From Bacteriovoracales bacterium (GTDB taxonomy: Bacteria > Bdellovibrionota > Bacteriovoracia > Bacteriovoracales > Bacteriovoracaceae): 64,000 nt of DNA. The stretch spans positions 1 through 64,000 of the forward strand of contig JAOMEV010000008.1 in the NCBI GenBank assembly GCA_028346125.1, read 5' to 3'. The position numbers and the translations under genes were made by a program. Under the pieces are notes generated by a model that had not been told where the DNA came from, ran no database searches, and saw only the letters and a program-made list of their open reading frames with translations. The first letter of the stretch is position 1. Each line of letters starts with the position of its first letter. Shown here piece after piece: positions 33,565 through 42,580 of this stretch.

Positions 33565-36443
33565 TGAAAAAAAAATATACTTATTTTATTATTTTGTTCT
33601 TTTTTTCTTCTCTTGTTTATTCAAATGATAAAGACAAAAGAAGTGAATATTTAAATATTCTTGATCAAGAAATTAATGAAATTGTTAGATTATCCAAGAG
33701 TGTCGGACGAAAAAATCCTACTGTCTTTGTAAGAATGATGTATGTTTTTATTCAAAAAGGAAAACTATTAAAAGAACAAGAAAACGAAAAGTTTTTAAGG
33801 ATATCACCAAAAAAAAGAGTAGATCTTGATAAACGGAGATTTTTTAAAAAGTCTGAGAAAAATTTTAGGAAAGCTAAAAAGATTGCCAATTTCGGTATCA
33901 GAAAATTTAAAAATTTTTCAGGGAAAGGATATTTTTTCCATGGTCTTTCTGAAGTTGCGTTGGAGCTAGGTGAGAAAAAAGGTTTTCATGAAAATATAAA
34001 AAAAGTTTTTAGGAATTCAAAAAAGGGTAGCGATATACATAAAAAATCCAGTATAACGCTAGCAGAATATTATTACAATAATAAGTCTTTTAGCAAGGCG
34101 ATTAGGTTCTATGAAAATGGTTTAAAAGGAAGAAAGGATAGATGGTGGACTAAAGACGCTTACAACCTATCCTGGTGCTACCTTTTAACGAATAATAATA
34201 AAAAGGCATTAAGGCTATTAAAACAAGTATACTATTTAAGTAAAAACCCGAACTTTATAGATGTTTCTTATCGATCTGAAAGGGAATTAGGTTATTTCTT
34301 TGTCATGGCCGGAAAGTTTTCAGATTCAATTAAATTTTATAAGGCCGGTGATGGAAAATTAGAAGAAAAATTAGTTAGAGTTTCTAAGTATTTAGTTCGA
34401 AAAGGAAAGCATACTGCTGCGGAAAAGCTTTTGGAATACGGGCTTTCTAATATTGATAAGAGGGAAAAAAAGACTAATTTAGAACTTCAAATTTTGAAAC
34501 TATACAGTAAGTTTGGTAAATATAGTAAACACTTAAAAATATCAAGAAAAGTATACAAGAAAGCTGAAAAGGACCAGCTCGATAATTATCAAATAGAAAC
34601 TTTTAAAAATGAGCTAAAACTTGTGGTTGGAATTATTCAAAAACAAGTTATTTCCAAAAGATATAGAAGAAATAAGCGTCTATTAAAAAGAAAACTATTC
34701 CAAACAATCAGGTACTTTGAATATTTGGCGCGCCTTGAGGAATCAGATTCTTATAAATGGAACTTCTTGGCCGGTGAAACTTATTTTGGGCGTAAAAATT
34801 ATAAAAAAGCACTTTTATATTATGAGAGGATATTAATTTCATTTAAAAGTTCCAAAAAAAATAAAATTGTAAAGAAGGCACTCGAAGGGTTTTTAGCATC
34901 TTTAAAAAAAGCAAAAATTGAAAATGAAAAAAAAGATTCTTTAACTATATTTGGTCTAAAAAATATTATTCTCTTTGAACCAAAGACTAAGAGAAGTAAC
35001 TTGTCACACCAAAGACTTTTCTCACTTTACTTAAAGAAGAAAAAAATAAACGAGTGTGAAAATATAATTTTTAATTATTCAAAAATTTTTAGAGGGGAAA
35101 GTAAGATTTTAGAAGAGATGATTACAAAAGTTATGAGCTTCTATAAGAGGAATGGAAACAAAAAATCATTATATTTTTGGGCACAAAAAATAAAAAATAA
35201 AGAATTTAGTGTTGGCCCTAATTTGGTAAAAAAATCTAATCTAATTCTTCTAAGTTTAAAGTTTTCTAAAGTAGAGTCGGATAATGTAAAAGGAAACAAA
35301 AAAGATGCGTTAGCAGGTTATCTAAAAATTTATAGAAATTCCAAAAATGATGCTGAAGTAAGAAAAAATAGCGCATTTAATGCAGCTGTTATATTTTATG
35401 AAGGAAAGGATTTAAGGCGGTCTTACTATTGGGTGAAAAAGGCACTTAATTTAATACGTCGGAAGGAAATATTTAAGTTTGAAAAGACGATTATATCCAT
35501 TGCAGATGAACTTTTTAATAGAAGGTATTTTAAAGAGTCATCTGATCTATATTTTTCTTCATTGAAAAAAGTCTGTTTCACAAAATCAAAAAACAAAGGT
35601 TTACTTTTAAAAAATTCAGTACTTATTTATTTGAGTAATGGATCCCATAAAAAAGCACTTGAGAGTCTAAAGTGGGGTGACCGGTGTAAGATTGATGGTG
35701 ATGCAAAAAATTTCGTTCGACTAGAATTAATTAAGTACTTTAATGAGAATAGCAAGCTGTCTGATTTAGAAAAATATTTAAATTTATTTTCCGCGAATAA
35801 AAGAATGAGACCATCTCTAATATTTTACTATGATAAGCTTAAAGCGTACCTTTTTAGGAGTGGAAGATTTGAAAAGTCGAATAGAGTAAAAAGTAAAATG
35901 TTAAATTATTATAAACAATCGAAAAAACTAGGTTATAAGATACCACTAGAAAGTCTAGAGGCCATTAGCAAAATTGTAAAAAATAATATAGATAAAAAAA
36001 TAAGTCGACTTAATAGAGTGGTTTTTAACTTTCCAGAAAATAAATTTAATAAAGTTTTGAAATATAAGCTAAAAAAATTAGATGAAATAACATCTGAATG
36101 CTTGAATTTAATGAGCTTGGGGTCTAGTTATGGTATAGTCAATGGTTATAATATTTTGATTAAAGCATATGATGATTTTATAAATGAAGTTTTAAGATTT
36201 TCTCCTAAAGGTAGAAGTAAAGAATATATTTCTTCCTTTCGTGCAAGCATGAAAAGACTGATTGGGCCATTAGAAAAAAGAGGCAGAGAATTTCGGTATG
36301 AAGCAAGGGAAAAAATATTAAAAAACTCTATATTAAGTCATGAAAATTATAAGTTACTGCTAAGCCCTCAGGATAATTTCATAAATATAAAATATTTTCC
36401 ACTAAAGGACGGAATTTTAATGGATAGGGGAGGGTTAAATTGA
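33564..36443 (+). CDS. Large secreted TPR protein of the Glt-like cluster (GltD/AgmU-like)
   Basis: 959 residues starting MKKKYTYFIILFFFSSLVYS (signal peptide), then a long array of helix pairs with TPR consensus pieces, for example AEYYYNNKSFSKAIRFYENGL and GETYFGRKNYKKALLYYERI. It is strikingly lysine-rich. In Myxococcus, GltD (AgmU) is a large periplasmic TPR protein that travels with the motility complex. The match here is in size, location and repeats, not proven homology. ATG 33564 is preferred to the GTG at 33561. The last codons overlap the next start. Confidence 0.65.
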   Translation: MKKKYTYFIILFFFSSLVYSNDKDKRSEYLNILDQEINEIVRLSKSVGRKNPTVFVRMMYVFIQKGKLLKEQENEKFLRISPKKRVDLDKRRFFKKSEKNFRKAKKIANFGIRKFKNFSGKGYFFHGLSEVALELGEKKGFHENIKKVFRNSKKGSDIHKKSSITLAEYYYNNKSFSKAIRFYENGLKGRKDRWWTKDAYNLSWCYLLTNNNKKALRLLKQVYYLSKNPNFIDVSYRSERELGYFFVMAGKFSDSIKFYKAGDGKLEEKLVRVSKYLVRKGKHTAAEKLLEYGLSNIDKREKKTNLELQILKLYSKFGKYSKHLKISRKVYKKAEKDQLDNYQIETFKNELKLVVGIIQKQVISKRYRRNKRLLKRKLFQTIRYFEYLARLEESDSYKWNFLAGETYFGRKNYKKALLYYERILISFKSSKKNKIVKKALEGFLASLKKAKIENEKKDSLTIFGLKNIILFEPKTKRSNLSHQRLFSLYLKKKKINECENIIFNYSKIFRGESKILEEMITKVMSFYKRNGNKKSLYFWAQKIKNKEFSVGPNLVKKSNLILLSLKFSKVESDNVKGNKKDALAGYLKIYRNSKNDAEVRKNSAFNAAVIFYEGKDLRRSYYWVKKALNLIRRKEIFKFEKTIISIADELFNRRYFKESSDLYFSSLKKVCFTKSKNKGLLLKNSVLIYLSNGSHKKALESLKWGDRCKIDGDAKNFVRLELIKYFNENSKLSDLEKYLNLFSANKRMRPSLIFYYDKLKAYLFRSGRFEKSNRVKSKMLNYYKQSKKLGYKIPLESLEAISKIVKNNIDKKISRLNRVVFNFPENKFNKVLKYKLKKLDEITSECLNLMSLGSSYGIVNGYNILIKAYDDFINEVLRFSPKGRSKEYISSFRASMKRLIGPLEKRGREFRYEAREKILKNSILSHENYKLLLSPQDNFINIKYFPLKDGILMDRGGLN

Positions 36444-37393
36444 AAAAGCCTTTATTGTTTTTTATTTTTTCAATTCTTCTTTTTTCATGTTCTTCTAAAA
36501 AGAAAAGATCAGTTTTAAAAAAAGTTGAAAAAAAGGATGATTACTTCATTTCTACTAAAGTTAAAAAAATAAAAAAATTTAATCCATACTCTTTAAAAAA
36601 TTTAAACTTTAAAAAATATAAAAATAAAAGATATGAAAAAGAAAACGATTATTATAAACATTCGATTTCTAACTCCAATATAGTTGGTAAAGAATCTCTA
36701 GATCTTTATACCTATTCTGAAAAAATGAAGACACTCGGCGAGATAAAAGAGCCGATAGCTGTTGCTGCTAATTATTGTTATTTAAATAGAATAGATCAAG
36801 GACTAGATGTTCTAGATAAAATTTATTTCAGCTATAAATTACAATCTAAGTATTGGAACCAAATGGCCGTTTGCTATTATTTGAAGGGAGATTACAGGAA
36901 AGCTGATATTTATTTTAATAAATCACTTTCGCTAAATAAGAATTTTGTCCCCTCAATAAATAATCTGGGTGTTTTATATAATAAAAGAAAATTTTACCAA
37001 AGAGCATTTGAAACATTTAATAAATCTTCAAAAACGAATTCTTTTTCTGTTACACCTATTTTAAATAAGGCCCAATTATTATTAAAATTTAATTTGTACC
37101 AAGCTGCCTGCCCTGTTTTCGAGACATTACATAAAGAAGATTCTTTTAATAAAGATATTGGTCATGGACTAGGAACTTGCTATCTGCTAAAGGGAGAATA
37201 CTCGAAATCATTGGCCATCTACAGGGATTTAAAAATTAATTTAAAAGATGACGAGATACCTTATGTTCATTATTTAGTAGCATTGAAATTGATGGGGAGA
37301 TACAACGAAATAAAAACCTTAATATCAAATGTAAAAGCTAACTTTAGAAGTAAATATGCAAGAAGGATATTTGATTTTGCGAGGTCGAGATGA
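36440..37393 (+). CDS. TPR lipoprotein (GltE-like)
   Basis: Lipobox LLFSC with Cys17 makes it a lipoprotein. Residues ~135-230 hold clear TPR units (MAVCYYLKGDYRKADIYFNK, then LGVLYNKRKFYQRAFETFNK). Myxococcus GltE (AglT) is a TPR lipoprotein next to GltD, so order and architecture agree. The start is a TTG at 36440 overlapping the previous TGA, backed by a very strong SD (GGGGAGGG at 36427-36434). The N-terminal 70 residues of the mature form are Lys-rich. Confidence 0.75.
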   Translation: MKKPLLFFIFSILLFSCSSKKKRSVLKKVEKKDDYFISTKVKKIKKFNPYSLKNLNFKKYKNKRYEKENDYYKHSISNSNIVGKESLDLYTYSEKMKTLGEIKEPIAVAANYCYLNRIDQGLDVLDKIYFSYKLQSKYWNQMAVCYYLKGDYRKADIYFNKSLSLNKNFVPSINNLGVLYNKRKFYQRAFETFNKSSKTNSFSVTPILNKAQLLLKFNLYQAACPVFETLHKEDSFNKDIGHGLGTCYLLKGEYSKSLAIYRDLKINLKDDEIPYVHYLVALKLMGRYNEIKTLISNVKANFRSKYARRIFDFARSR

Positions 37394-37659
37394 GTATTCT
37401 ATTAAATAAAAAGATGGCATTTTTTTTGCTTTTTTCCTTGGCCTCTTTTGTCCTCGGTAGTCAAGAAAAGGATAATGTTAGATTTCAATATAAGAAGTAT
37501 GAAAAATTTGACTTTGAAGACTTGGTTATTGAAGGTGAGACAAGTTCTCCTAGCGATTTATCTATAAAACCAAATTATAATAAAAAATTCAAAAACCTGT
37601 TGCCCTATAGGAAAAACTTTAATTCAGAAATAAAAAAATCAATAGAAAGAATTAGGTGA
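37390..37659 (+). CDS. Small secreted protein of the Glt-like cluster
   Basis: 89 residues: a signal peptide (~23, ending VLGS) then a polar chain containing FDFEDLVIEGE. ATG overlaps the preceding TGA (ATGA) with GAGG upstream, so it is translated as part of the operon. I do not recognise a family. Its conserved position between the TPR lipoprotein and the FHA protein makes a structural role in the complex likely. Checking orthologous clusters for the DLVIEGE motif would settle whether it is a defined component. Confidence 0.6.
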   Translation: MSILLNKKMAFFLLFSLASFVLGSQEKDNVRFQYKKYEKFDFEDLVIEGETSSPSDLSIKPNYNKKFKNLLPYRKNFNSEIKKSIERIR

Positions 37660-37675
37660 GTTCAATTGGTAATTT

Positions 37676-39712
37676 ATGTCGTTAATTAGTCAAAAAAAAT
37701 ATTTTGAATTAAAGTCAGATGAAGACACCAATAATGACTTTTGTTTTTTAATTAAAAAAACAAGAGTCGTTATTGGTAGTACAGAGTCGTGTGATATTAT
37801 CATACCTTTTCCTGAAGTTTCTCCTATTCATTCAATTATAGAAATAAAAGATGGTAAATTTAAAGTTTTTGATATGAATTCTGAAGGGGGTACTTTCCTA
37901 AACGGAGTTAAAATACTATCGGAAGAGTTTAAGCTTGGTGATAAATTTTCATTTTCTAGTTTTGATTTTATCTTTAAGAAATACGAAAAAATTGATTTGC
38001 CACCCATTCTTGATATGGTTGATCCGGTAAAAGATTTCTTAGAAGACCCCCCTGAGTTTGAATTAAAAGATGATAAAATCGAAGAAGATGTTAAAGAAAA
38101 AAAATCACCAAAACCATTAAGCTTAAAAAAAAGGTTCATTAAAAAAGAAATAAAAAAAGTAAAGTTTCCTCTCGATAAAGACTCTAAAGCTTCCTATAGT
38201 GAATATATCTTTGAAGATGCTGATAACTTGCTACCTATTTTTAAATATAAAAAAAATAAAATGGCCATTGAGGTTTCAGTACTACATCGAAATGAAATAT
38301 TATCGATAACTTACTTTGACTCTTCTATTCGAAAACAATTTTTGATAGGTAAATCAGGAAATAAAAAAAATGAAATTGAATTCCCGGTTTTAAACAAAAA
38401 TGATAAGCATTGTTTAGTACAAAAAAAACGAGGTAAAACTTATATTAATAGAATACCTGGATTTGACTTTTTCCATCTTAGCGATGAAAAAACAGGAAAA
38501 GTACCTAATGAGTCAGTTCATTTGGAATCTAGTGATATCGTCCGTTTGTATAAAGGTGAAATACAGGTTTTCTTGAGGTTTTCCGATTCTCCTCCTAAAG
38601 TAGATCCAGCTCCTTTCTTTTCCAAGGATAATGAGTTAAAAAAATTCAGTTTTCTTGTCTTCTTTCTTTTGTTTATTTTCTTCATTGGAATAGGTAATGT
38701 TGAGTTTAATCGTGAAATTAAAGAAGAAAAATTACCAAAGTTAGTTGCTACTATTCTCTATAGACCAAAGCCAAAACCTGTAGAGAAAAAAGTTATACAC
38801 AAAGTTGGCTCTAAAGAAATAAAAAAAACAGAAAAGTCTCCTATTGTTAAAAAAGATAAAAAATTGAAATCTGAAGTGAAAAAAGTTGAATTAAAAAAGG
38901 AATCAAATAATCAAGTCACAAAGAAAAAAGTTAAAAAAGTTATTTCCGCCAAACCTTTAAAAATTAAAAAAGGAAAAGCATCTAAAAAAAATAAAGTTAT
39001 TAAGAAGGTTAAAATAGTTGCCCCTTCGCCTCAGAAGAAAAAAATAGTTAAGTTTAAAAAATCATCTTCCAAAAGCAGGAAAACAAGAAAATCTCCAGGT
39101 AGGATAAAGGTTTATGACGCTACTAAATTTAACTTTGACTCTACTGTAAGCAAAATGCTTGCAAAAGGCGGTTCAACAAGAGTTGCTAAAGTTAAAAAAA
39201 ATAAATTAAGCGGAATCGGTTTTAGTGGTATAAAGAGCGGTGGGCAAGGTGAAAAGGTTAAAGGAGTACACTTATCCGATGATGTCGGTGATCTAGAAGG
39301 CAGTAATGATGGTGCACTAGATACAGGGAAAGGACTTGAAGGCCTTTCTAATAAAAAAGGCATTTCTTTGTCCAGCTTTCCTAGTAAGACCGTTATTTTA
39401 GGAAATTATGACCCTTCACTTATTCGGAAAATACTTGTAGATAACATGCCTCAGTTTAAGCATTGCTATCAAAGAATTTTGGATTCAAAGAGTCGATTAT
39501 TTAATGGAATTATTTGGTTTCGATTTAAAATCGGCGCCTCTGGTCGGGTTTTAAATGCAGGTATTTCTAAGCAGGAATCTAAAGTTCCTTCTCAGGTTAA
39601 AAAATGTGTTTTAAATGTTTTACGTGGAATTCAGTTTCCACCACCAAAAGGTGGTGGAATTGTAGAGGTCAATCAGCCATTGAACTTTCAAGGAAAAAAT
39701 TTAACAAGATAA
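37676..39712 (+). CDS. FHA domain-transmembrane-AgmX/PglI C-terminal domain protein (GltG/GltJ-like)
   Basis: An N-terminal FHA phosphothreonine-binding domain (VIGS at 32-35, SPIHS with His52, GTFLNG at 72-77) faces the cytoplasm. A second beta-rich domain follows (~190-315), then one membrane helix (~325-341). A Lys/Pro-rich periplasmic stretch comes next, and a TonB-C-like AgmX/PglI domain (~573-675) with HCYQRILDS and GIIWFRFKIGASGRV. This is the layout of Myxococcus GltG/GltJ, which connect the ExbB/ExbD-type motor to outer-membrane parts. It is the last gene of the plus-strand operon; its stop is four bases from the stop of the opposing ExbD gene. Confidence 0.85.
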   Translation: MSLISQKKYFELKSDEDTNNDFCFLIKKTRVVIGSTESCDIIIPFPEVSPIHSIIEIKDGKFKVFDMNSEGGTFLNGVKILSEEFKLGDKFSFSSFDFIFKKYEKIDLPPILDMVDPVKDFLEDPPEFELKDDKIEEDVKEKKSPKPLSLKKRFIKKEIKKVKFPLDKDSKASYSEYIFEDADNLLPIFKYKKNKMAIEVSVLHRNEILSITYFDSSIRKQFLIGKSGNKKNEIEFPVLNKNDKHCLVQKKRGKTYINRIPGFDFFHLSDEKTGKVPNESVHLESSDIVRLYKGEIQVFLRFSDSPPKVDPAPFFSKDNELKKFSFLVFFLLFIFFIGIGNVEFNREIKEEKLPKLVATILYRPKPKPVEKKVIHKVGSKEIKKTEKSPIVKKDKKLKSEVKKVELKKESNNQVTKKKVKKVISAKPLKIKKGKASKKNKVIKKVKIVAPSPQKKKIVKFKKSSSKSRKTRKSPGRIKVYDATKFNFDSTVSKMLAKGGSTRVAKVKKNKLSGIGFSGIKSGGQGEKVKGVHLSDDVGDLEGSNDGALDTGKGLEGLSNKKGISLSSFPSKTVILGNYDPSLIRKILVDNMPQFKHCYQRILDSKSRLFNGIIWFRFKIGASGRVLNAGISKQESKVPSQVKKCVLNVLRGIQFPPPKGGGIVEVNQPLNFQGKNLTR

Positions 39713-39716
39713 TATT

Positions 39717-40220
39717 CTAATTAAATGAATTCACAGAAAGTTTAAATTTCATAAACCCTGCGTTAGCACAAGTTTCCATCACTTTCTTGATGTCACTATA
39801 TTTAAGGCTTTTTTCTACAACTAGTGTGACTAAACCTGTAAACTTTTTCGCATCTTCTGTTGTTTGTTCAATTTGTTGGATTTGTTCTCTTTTTTTAACA
39901 AGCTCATCATAGAGTGGTAAAATTTCCTTATCTAATATTTTTTCATCCTCATTTTTAGAATCAAATATTTTTTTTTCGTCCACCCATATTGAATTTTTAG
40001 CCACTTGTACAACTATACCATTTTGACTTGGGGTAGGAGATTCTGAAAAAGGCAAAGAGATTTCTTTTGGAACAGTATAGAGCACACCTGTAGTATTGTA
40101 ATTTTTTAGCAAAAATACTAATAGTATTATAAGTATATCTAGTAAAGAAGTGATGTCCACATCAAAAGACAGCCTGTTCCTTCTAGAAAATTTCTTTTTT
40201 AATGATCTACCTGTTGACAT
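39717..40220 (-). CDS. ExbD/TolR-family stator protein (second copy)
   Basis: One membrane helix after a basic N-terminus, with VDITSLLDILIILLVFLL; Asp28 is the proton-carrying aspartate of the family. 167 residues with a periplasmic domain. With the neighbouring ExbD and ExbB it forms the AglS/AglQ/AglR-type proton-driven motor unit known from Myxococcus gliding. It is last in a three-gene minus-strand operon that converges on the FHA gene. Confidence 0.85.
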   Translation of the reverse strand: MSTGRSLKKKFSRRNRLSFDVDITSLLDILIILLVFLLKNYNTTGVLYTVPKEISLPFSESPTPSQNGIVVQVAKNSIWVDEKKIFDSKNEDEKILDKEILPLYDELVKKREQIQQIEQTTEDAKKFTGLVTLVVEKSLKYSDIKKVMETCANAGFMKFKLSVNSFN

Positions 40221-40224
40221 AAAA

Positions 40225-40755
40225 CTAACTTTTTATATTTTCGAAAATTATTTTGTTAAATAGTTCTCTAATTCTTACTTCACCATTTATTGGATCTTTT
40301 ATAAATATGGACTCATCTGTATTTCTAAAGTAACGAATATTATCCAAAATTCTTATTAACTTTTCGTAAGTAATATCAACGATAGGGTTGATTATTATAG
40401 ACTTTTCTTTTTTATTTTCTTTTTTAATTTGAACCAACTCTTTATGTAAATCTTCCACGTTGAATTTATCTTTTTCTACATTTTCAATTTTTTTCAAAAG
40501 CTTTAAAGGAGATCCAGAGTAGAGAGAAAGGCTTTGATCTTCTATTTTAAGAGTGAGACCCAATGGTATTTTTTTTGAGGGAGGTGTTTCTGTTTCTGAA
40601 ATAATAGGAATATCAATAGGTATTTCAAAAATCTTTTTTAGGTCCGAAGAAAATAATAAGAAAAAAATAAATATAAATACGGCATCTAACAAAGGTGTTA
40701 AATTCGGTTTCAATAAAATATTTTTCTTTTTTCGTCTACTAGGGGTTTTATACAT
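40225..40755 (-). CDS. ExbD/TolR-family stator protein (first copy)
   Basis: 176 residues with NLTPLLDAVFIFIFFLLF; Asp24 is the conserved helix aspartate. The periplasmic part diverges from that of the second copy, as in Myxococcus AglQ and AglS, which are both needed. It lies one base after the ExbB gene and four bases before the second ExbD, so the operon is tightly coupled. Confidence 0.85.
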   Translation of the reverse strand: MYKTPSRRKKKNILLKPNLTPLLDAVFIFIFFLLFSSDLKKIFEIPIDIPIISETETPPSKKIPLGLTLKIEDQSLSLYSGSPLKLLKKIENVEKDKFNVEDLHKELVQIKKENKKEKSIIINPIVDITYEKLIRILDNIRYFRNTDESIFIKDPINGEVRIRELFNKIIFENIKS

Positions 40756-40756
40756 C

Positions 40757-41422
40757 TTAGGCCTTGCGAGGCTTTTGCTTACTGGTTCCTAAAAAATCTA
40801 ATAACTTCACTGAGTACTCATCAATTTCGTTTACAATTTTATCTGACTTTGCACTTAAATAAGTATGTATGACCATCATTGAAATTGCGGACACTAGGCC
40901 AAGATACGTTGTATTCATTGCTTTTGATATTCCCATAGTCAGGAGTTCTGACTTTTGTGTCGGATCTGCAGCTGCTACGGCGGCAAAGGATTCTATCAGG
41001 CCTTGTATTGTTCCAAGTAGTCCTATAAGTGTAGATATATTTGAAACTAGATTTAAATAGGTTAACCTTTGCTCAATTCTTGGTATAACTTCCAAAGCTG
41101 TGGCGTCTATTGCATTTTGAATTTGTTCCACTGACTGAGCTGCTCTTTTAAGGCCACTTTTTAATACTCTCGGTAGCATGGCCTGTGTTCCTGAGCATGT
41201 GCGAATGGCCCCTTGGACATCATTTGATAAAATATATCTTTGGATTTCATTCATAAATGATGGGCCGTCCACATCAAATTTGAATGCTAGTTTTAAAAAC
41301 CTTTCAAGCGCGACAGCTATTCCGAAGCCCCATACGATCATGATGGCCCACATAAATGAGCCTCCATCATTCCAAAATATGGCCAATCTGTTGATTAGAG
41401 CATCTACTGACAGGTCACCCAT
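40757..41422 (-). CDS. MotA/TolQ/ExbB-family stator protein (AglR-like)
   Basis: 221 residues with three membrane helices (~18-36, ~130-150, ~165-190). Motifs LIGLLGTIQGLIESF and AMNTTYLGLVSAI match the TolQ/ExbB family. Together with two ExbD proteins it should form a proton channel that drives the facing Glt-like complex. ATG 41422 has AGAGG six bases upstream. The 93-base gap before it probably holds the operon promoter. Confidence 0.88.
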   Translation of the reverse strand: MGDLSVDALINRLAIFWNDGGSFMWAIMIVWGFGIAVALERFLKLAFKFDVDGPSFMNEIQRYILSNDVQGAIRTCSGTQAMLPRVLKSGLKRAAQSVEQIQNAIDATALEVIPRIEQRLTYLNLVSNISTLIGLLGTIQGLIESFAAVAAADPTQKSELLTMGISKAMNTTYLGLVSAISMMVIHTYLSAKSDKIVNEIDEYSVKLLDFLGTSKQKPRKA

Positions 41423-41515
41423 ATAAAACCTCTTTGTAATTAAAGAAAATTTAATTCATCAACTTATAATTTTAGATTAAGTTGTTGCTTTATGAATTGA
41501 GGAAGATTTTGCCTG

Positions 41516-42106
41516 TTAAGAAAGGTCGTAATGTTCCGGAAAGAGCTCTCTTTCGATGCCCTCAATAAAGATATGGATAATTTTTATATGGATTTCTTGG
41601 ATTCGATCAGTTATTTGGCCTTCCACAATTATTGGAATATCTACCAGAGGTTTTAACTTACCTCCGCCTTTACCTAAGAGACCAATAACTTTCAGACCTT
41701 TTTTTCTTGCTATTTCTGTCGCTAAAATGACATTTTCTGAGTTACCACTTGTGGAAATGGCCAGTAAGCAATCACCTTTGGCTCCCCAAGCCTCGATATA
41801 GCGTCCAAAAACCTCTTGATAGCCAAAGTCATTGGCCACGCAGGTAAGGTGGCTAGGGTCATTGATAGCTGTGGCAGCGAGGGGTTTCCTGTCCTTCCTA
41901 TAGCGGCCAGTTAGCTCCTCTGCGAAGTGCATTGCATCGCAAAGTGAGCCGCCGTTACCACAGCTGAATACTTTTCTGTCTTTTCTGAAAGTACTAACAA
42001 ATTCCTTAATAGCCTGTTCCATTAAAGCCAAATTATTTTTATTTTTAATAAAATCACTCAAGGTGTTCATCGCTTGATTTAGACTATTATCAATAAAATT
42101 TGGCAC
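41516..42106 (-). CDS. gmhA: Phosphoheptose isomerase (SIS domain)
   Basis: Converts sedoheptulose 7-phosphate to D-glycero-manno-heptose 7-phosphate for the LPS inner core. The GNGGS loop, AEELTGRY, ISTSGNSENV and QEIHIKIIHI are GmhA hallmarks, including the zinc-site His/Glu region. 196 residues is normal. It starts 11 bases after the trxA stop, so it is cotranscribed. It supports a Gram-negative envelope with heptose-containing LPS. Confidence 0.93.
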   Translation of the reverse strand: MPNFIDNSLNQAMNTLSDFIKNKNNLALMEQAIKEFVSTFRKDRKVFSCGNGGSLCDAMHFAEELTGRYRKDRKPLAATAINDPSHLTCVANDFGYQEVFGRYIEAWGAKGDCLLAISTSGNSENVILATEIARKKGLKVIGLLGKGGGKLKPLVDIPIIVEGQITDRIQEIHIKIIHIFIEGIERELFPEHYDLS

Positions 42107-42117
42107 GGATTATTTCC

Positions 42118-42441
42118 TTAGCAAAGTTCTTCTAAAGTTTTTTTAATTTCTTCTTTTGGCTGGAGCCCAACCAAAGTTTTTGCAGCTTCGCCGTCTTTGA
42201 AAAATATCATTGTTGGGATTCCACGAATGCCATATTTTTGGGCCAAGTCACCATTTTCATCAACATTGACTTTAACAACCGAAGCCTTATCTCCAACTTC
42301 AGTGGCCACTTCGTCTAAGACTGGAGCTAATGACCTACAGGGGCCGCACCATTCCGCCCAAAAATCAACTAGGACTGGCTTATCTGATTTTATTACGTCA
42401 GCGTCAAAATGTTCTTCATCAGTCTTGTTTACAGAACTCAC
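42118..42441 (-). CDS. trxA: Thioredoxin
   Basis: Small disulfide reductase. The WCGPC active site has Cys32 and Cys35, and the cis-Pro loop GIRGIPTM is present. The frame is open much further upstream, but the GTG at 42441 with a perfect AAGGAG seven bases before it (42449-42454) gives 107 residues, the canonical length. An ATG at 42474 would add eleven residues and lacks an SD. It diverges from the RDD gene. Confidence 0.95.
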   Translation of the reverse strand: MSSVNKTDEEHFDADVIKSDKPVLVDFWAEWCGPCRSLAPVLDEVATEVGDKASVVKVNVDENGDLAQKYGIRGIPTMIFFKDGEAAKTLVGLQPKEEIKKTLEELC

Positions 42442-42580
42442 TCTCTTTCTCCTTGTAACCATTTCATTACTCATATAACAAGGTTGATGTTTTGTATAGA
42501 ATCGAGGAGAAAGAATGGTGCACTCTATGTCGAAAAAATTTCTTATTTCGAGAGATCGACCTTTAAGATAGAATATTATT

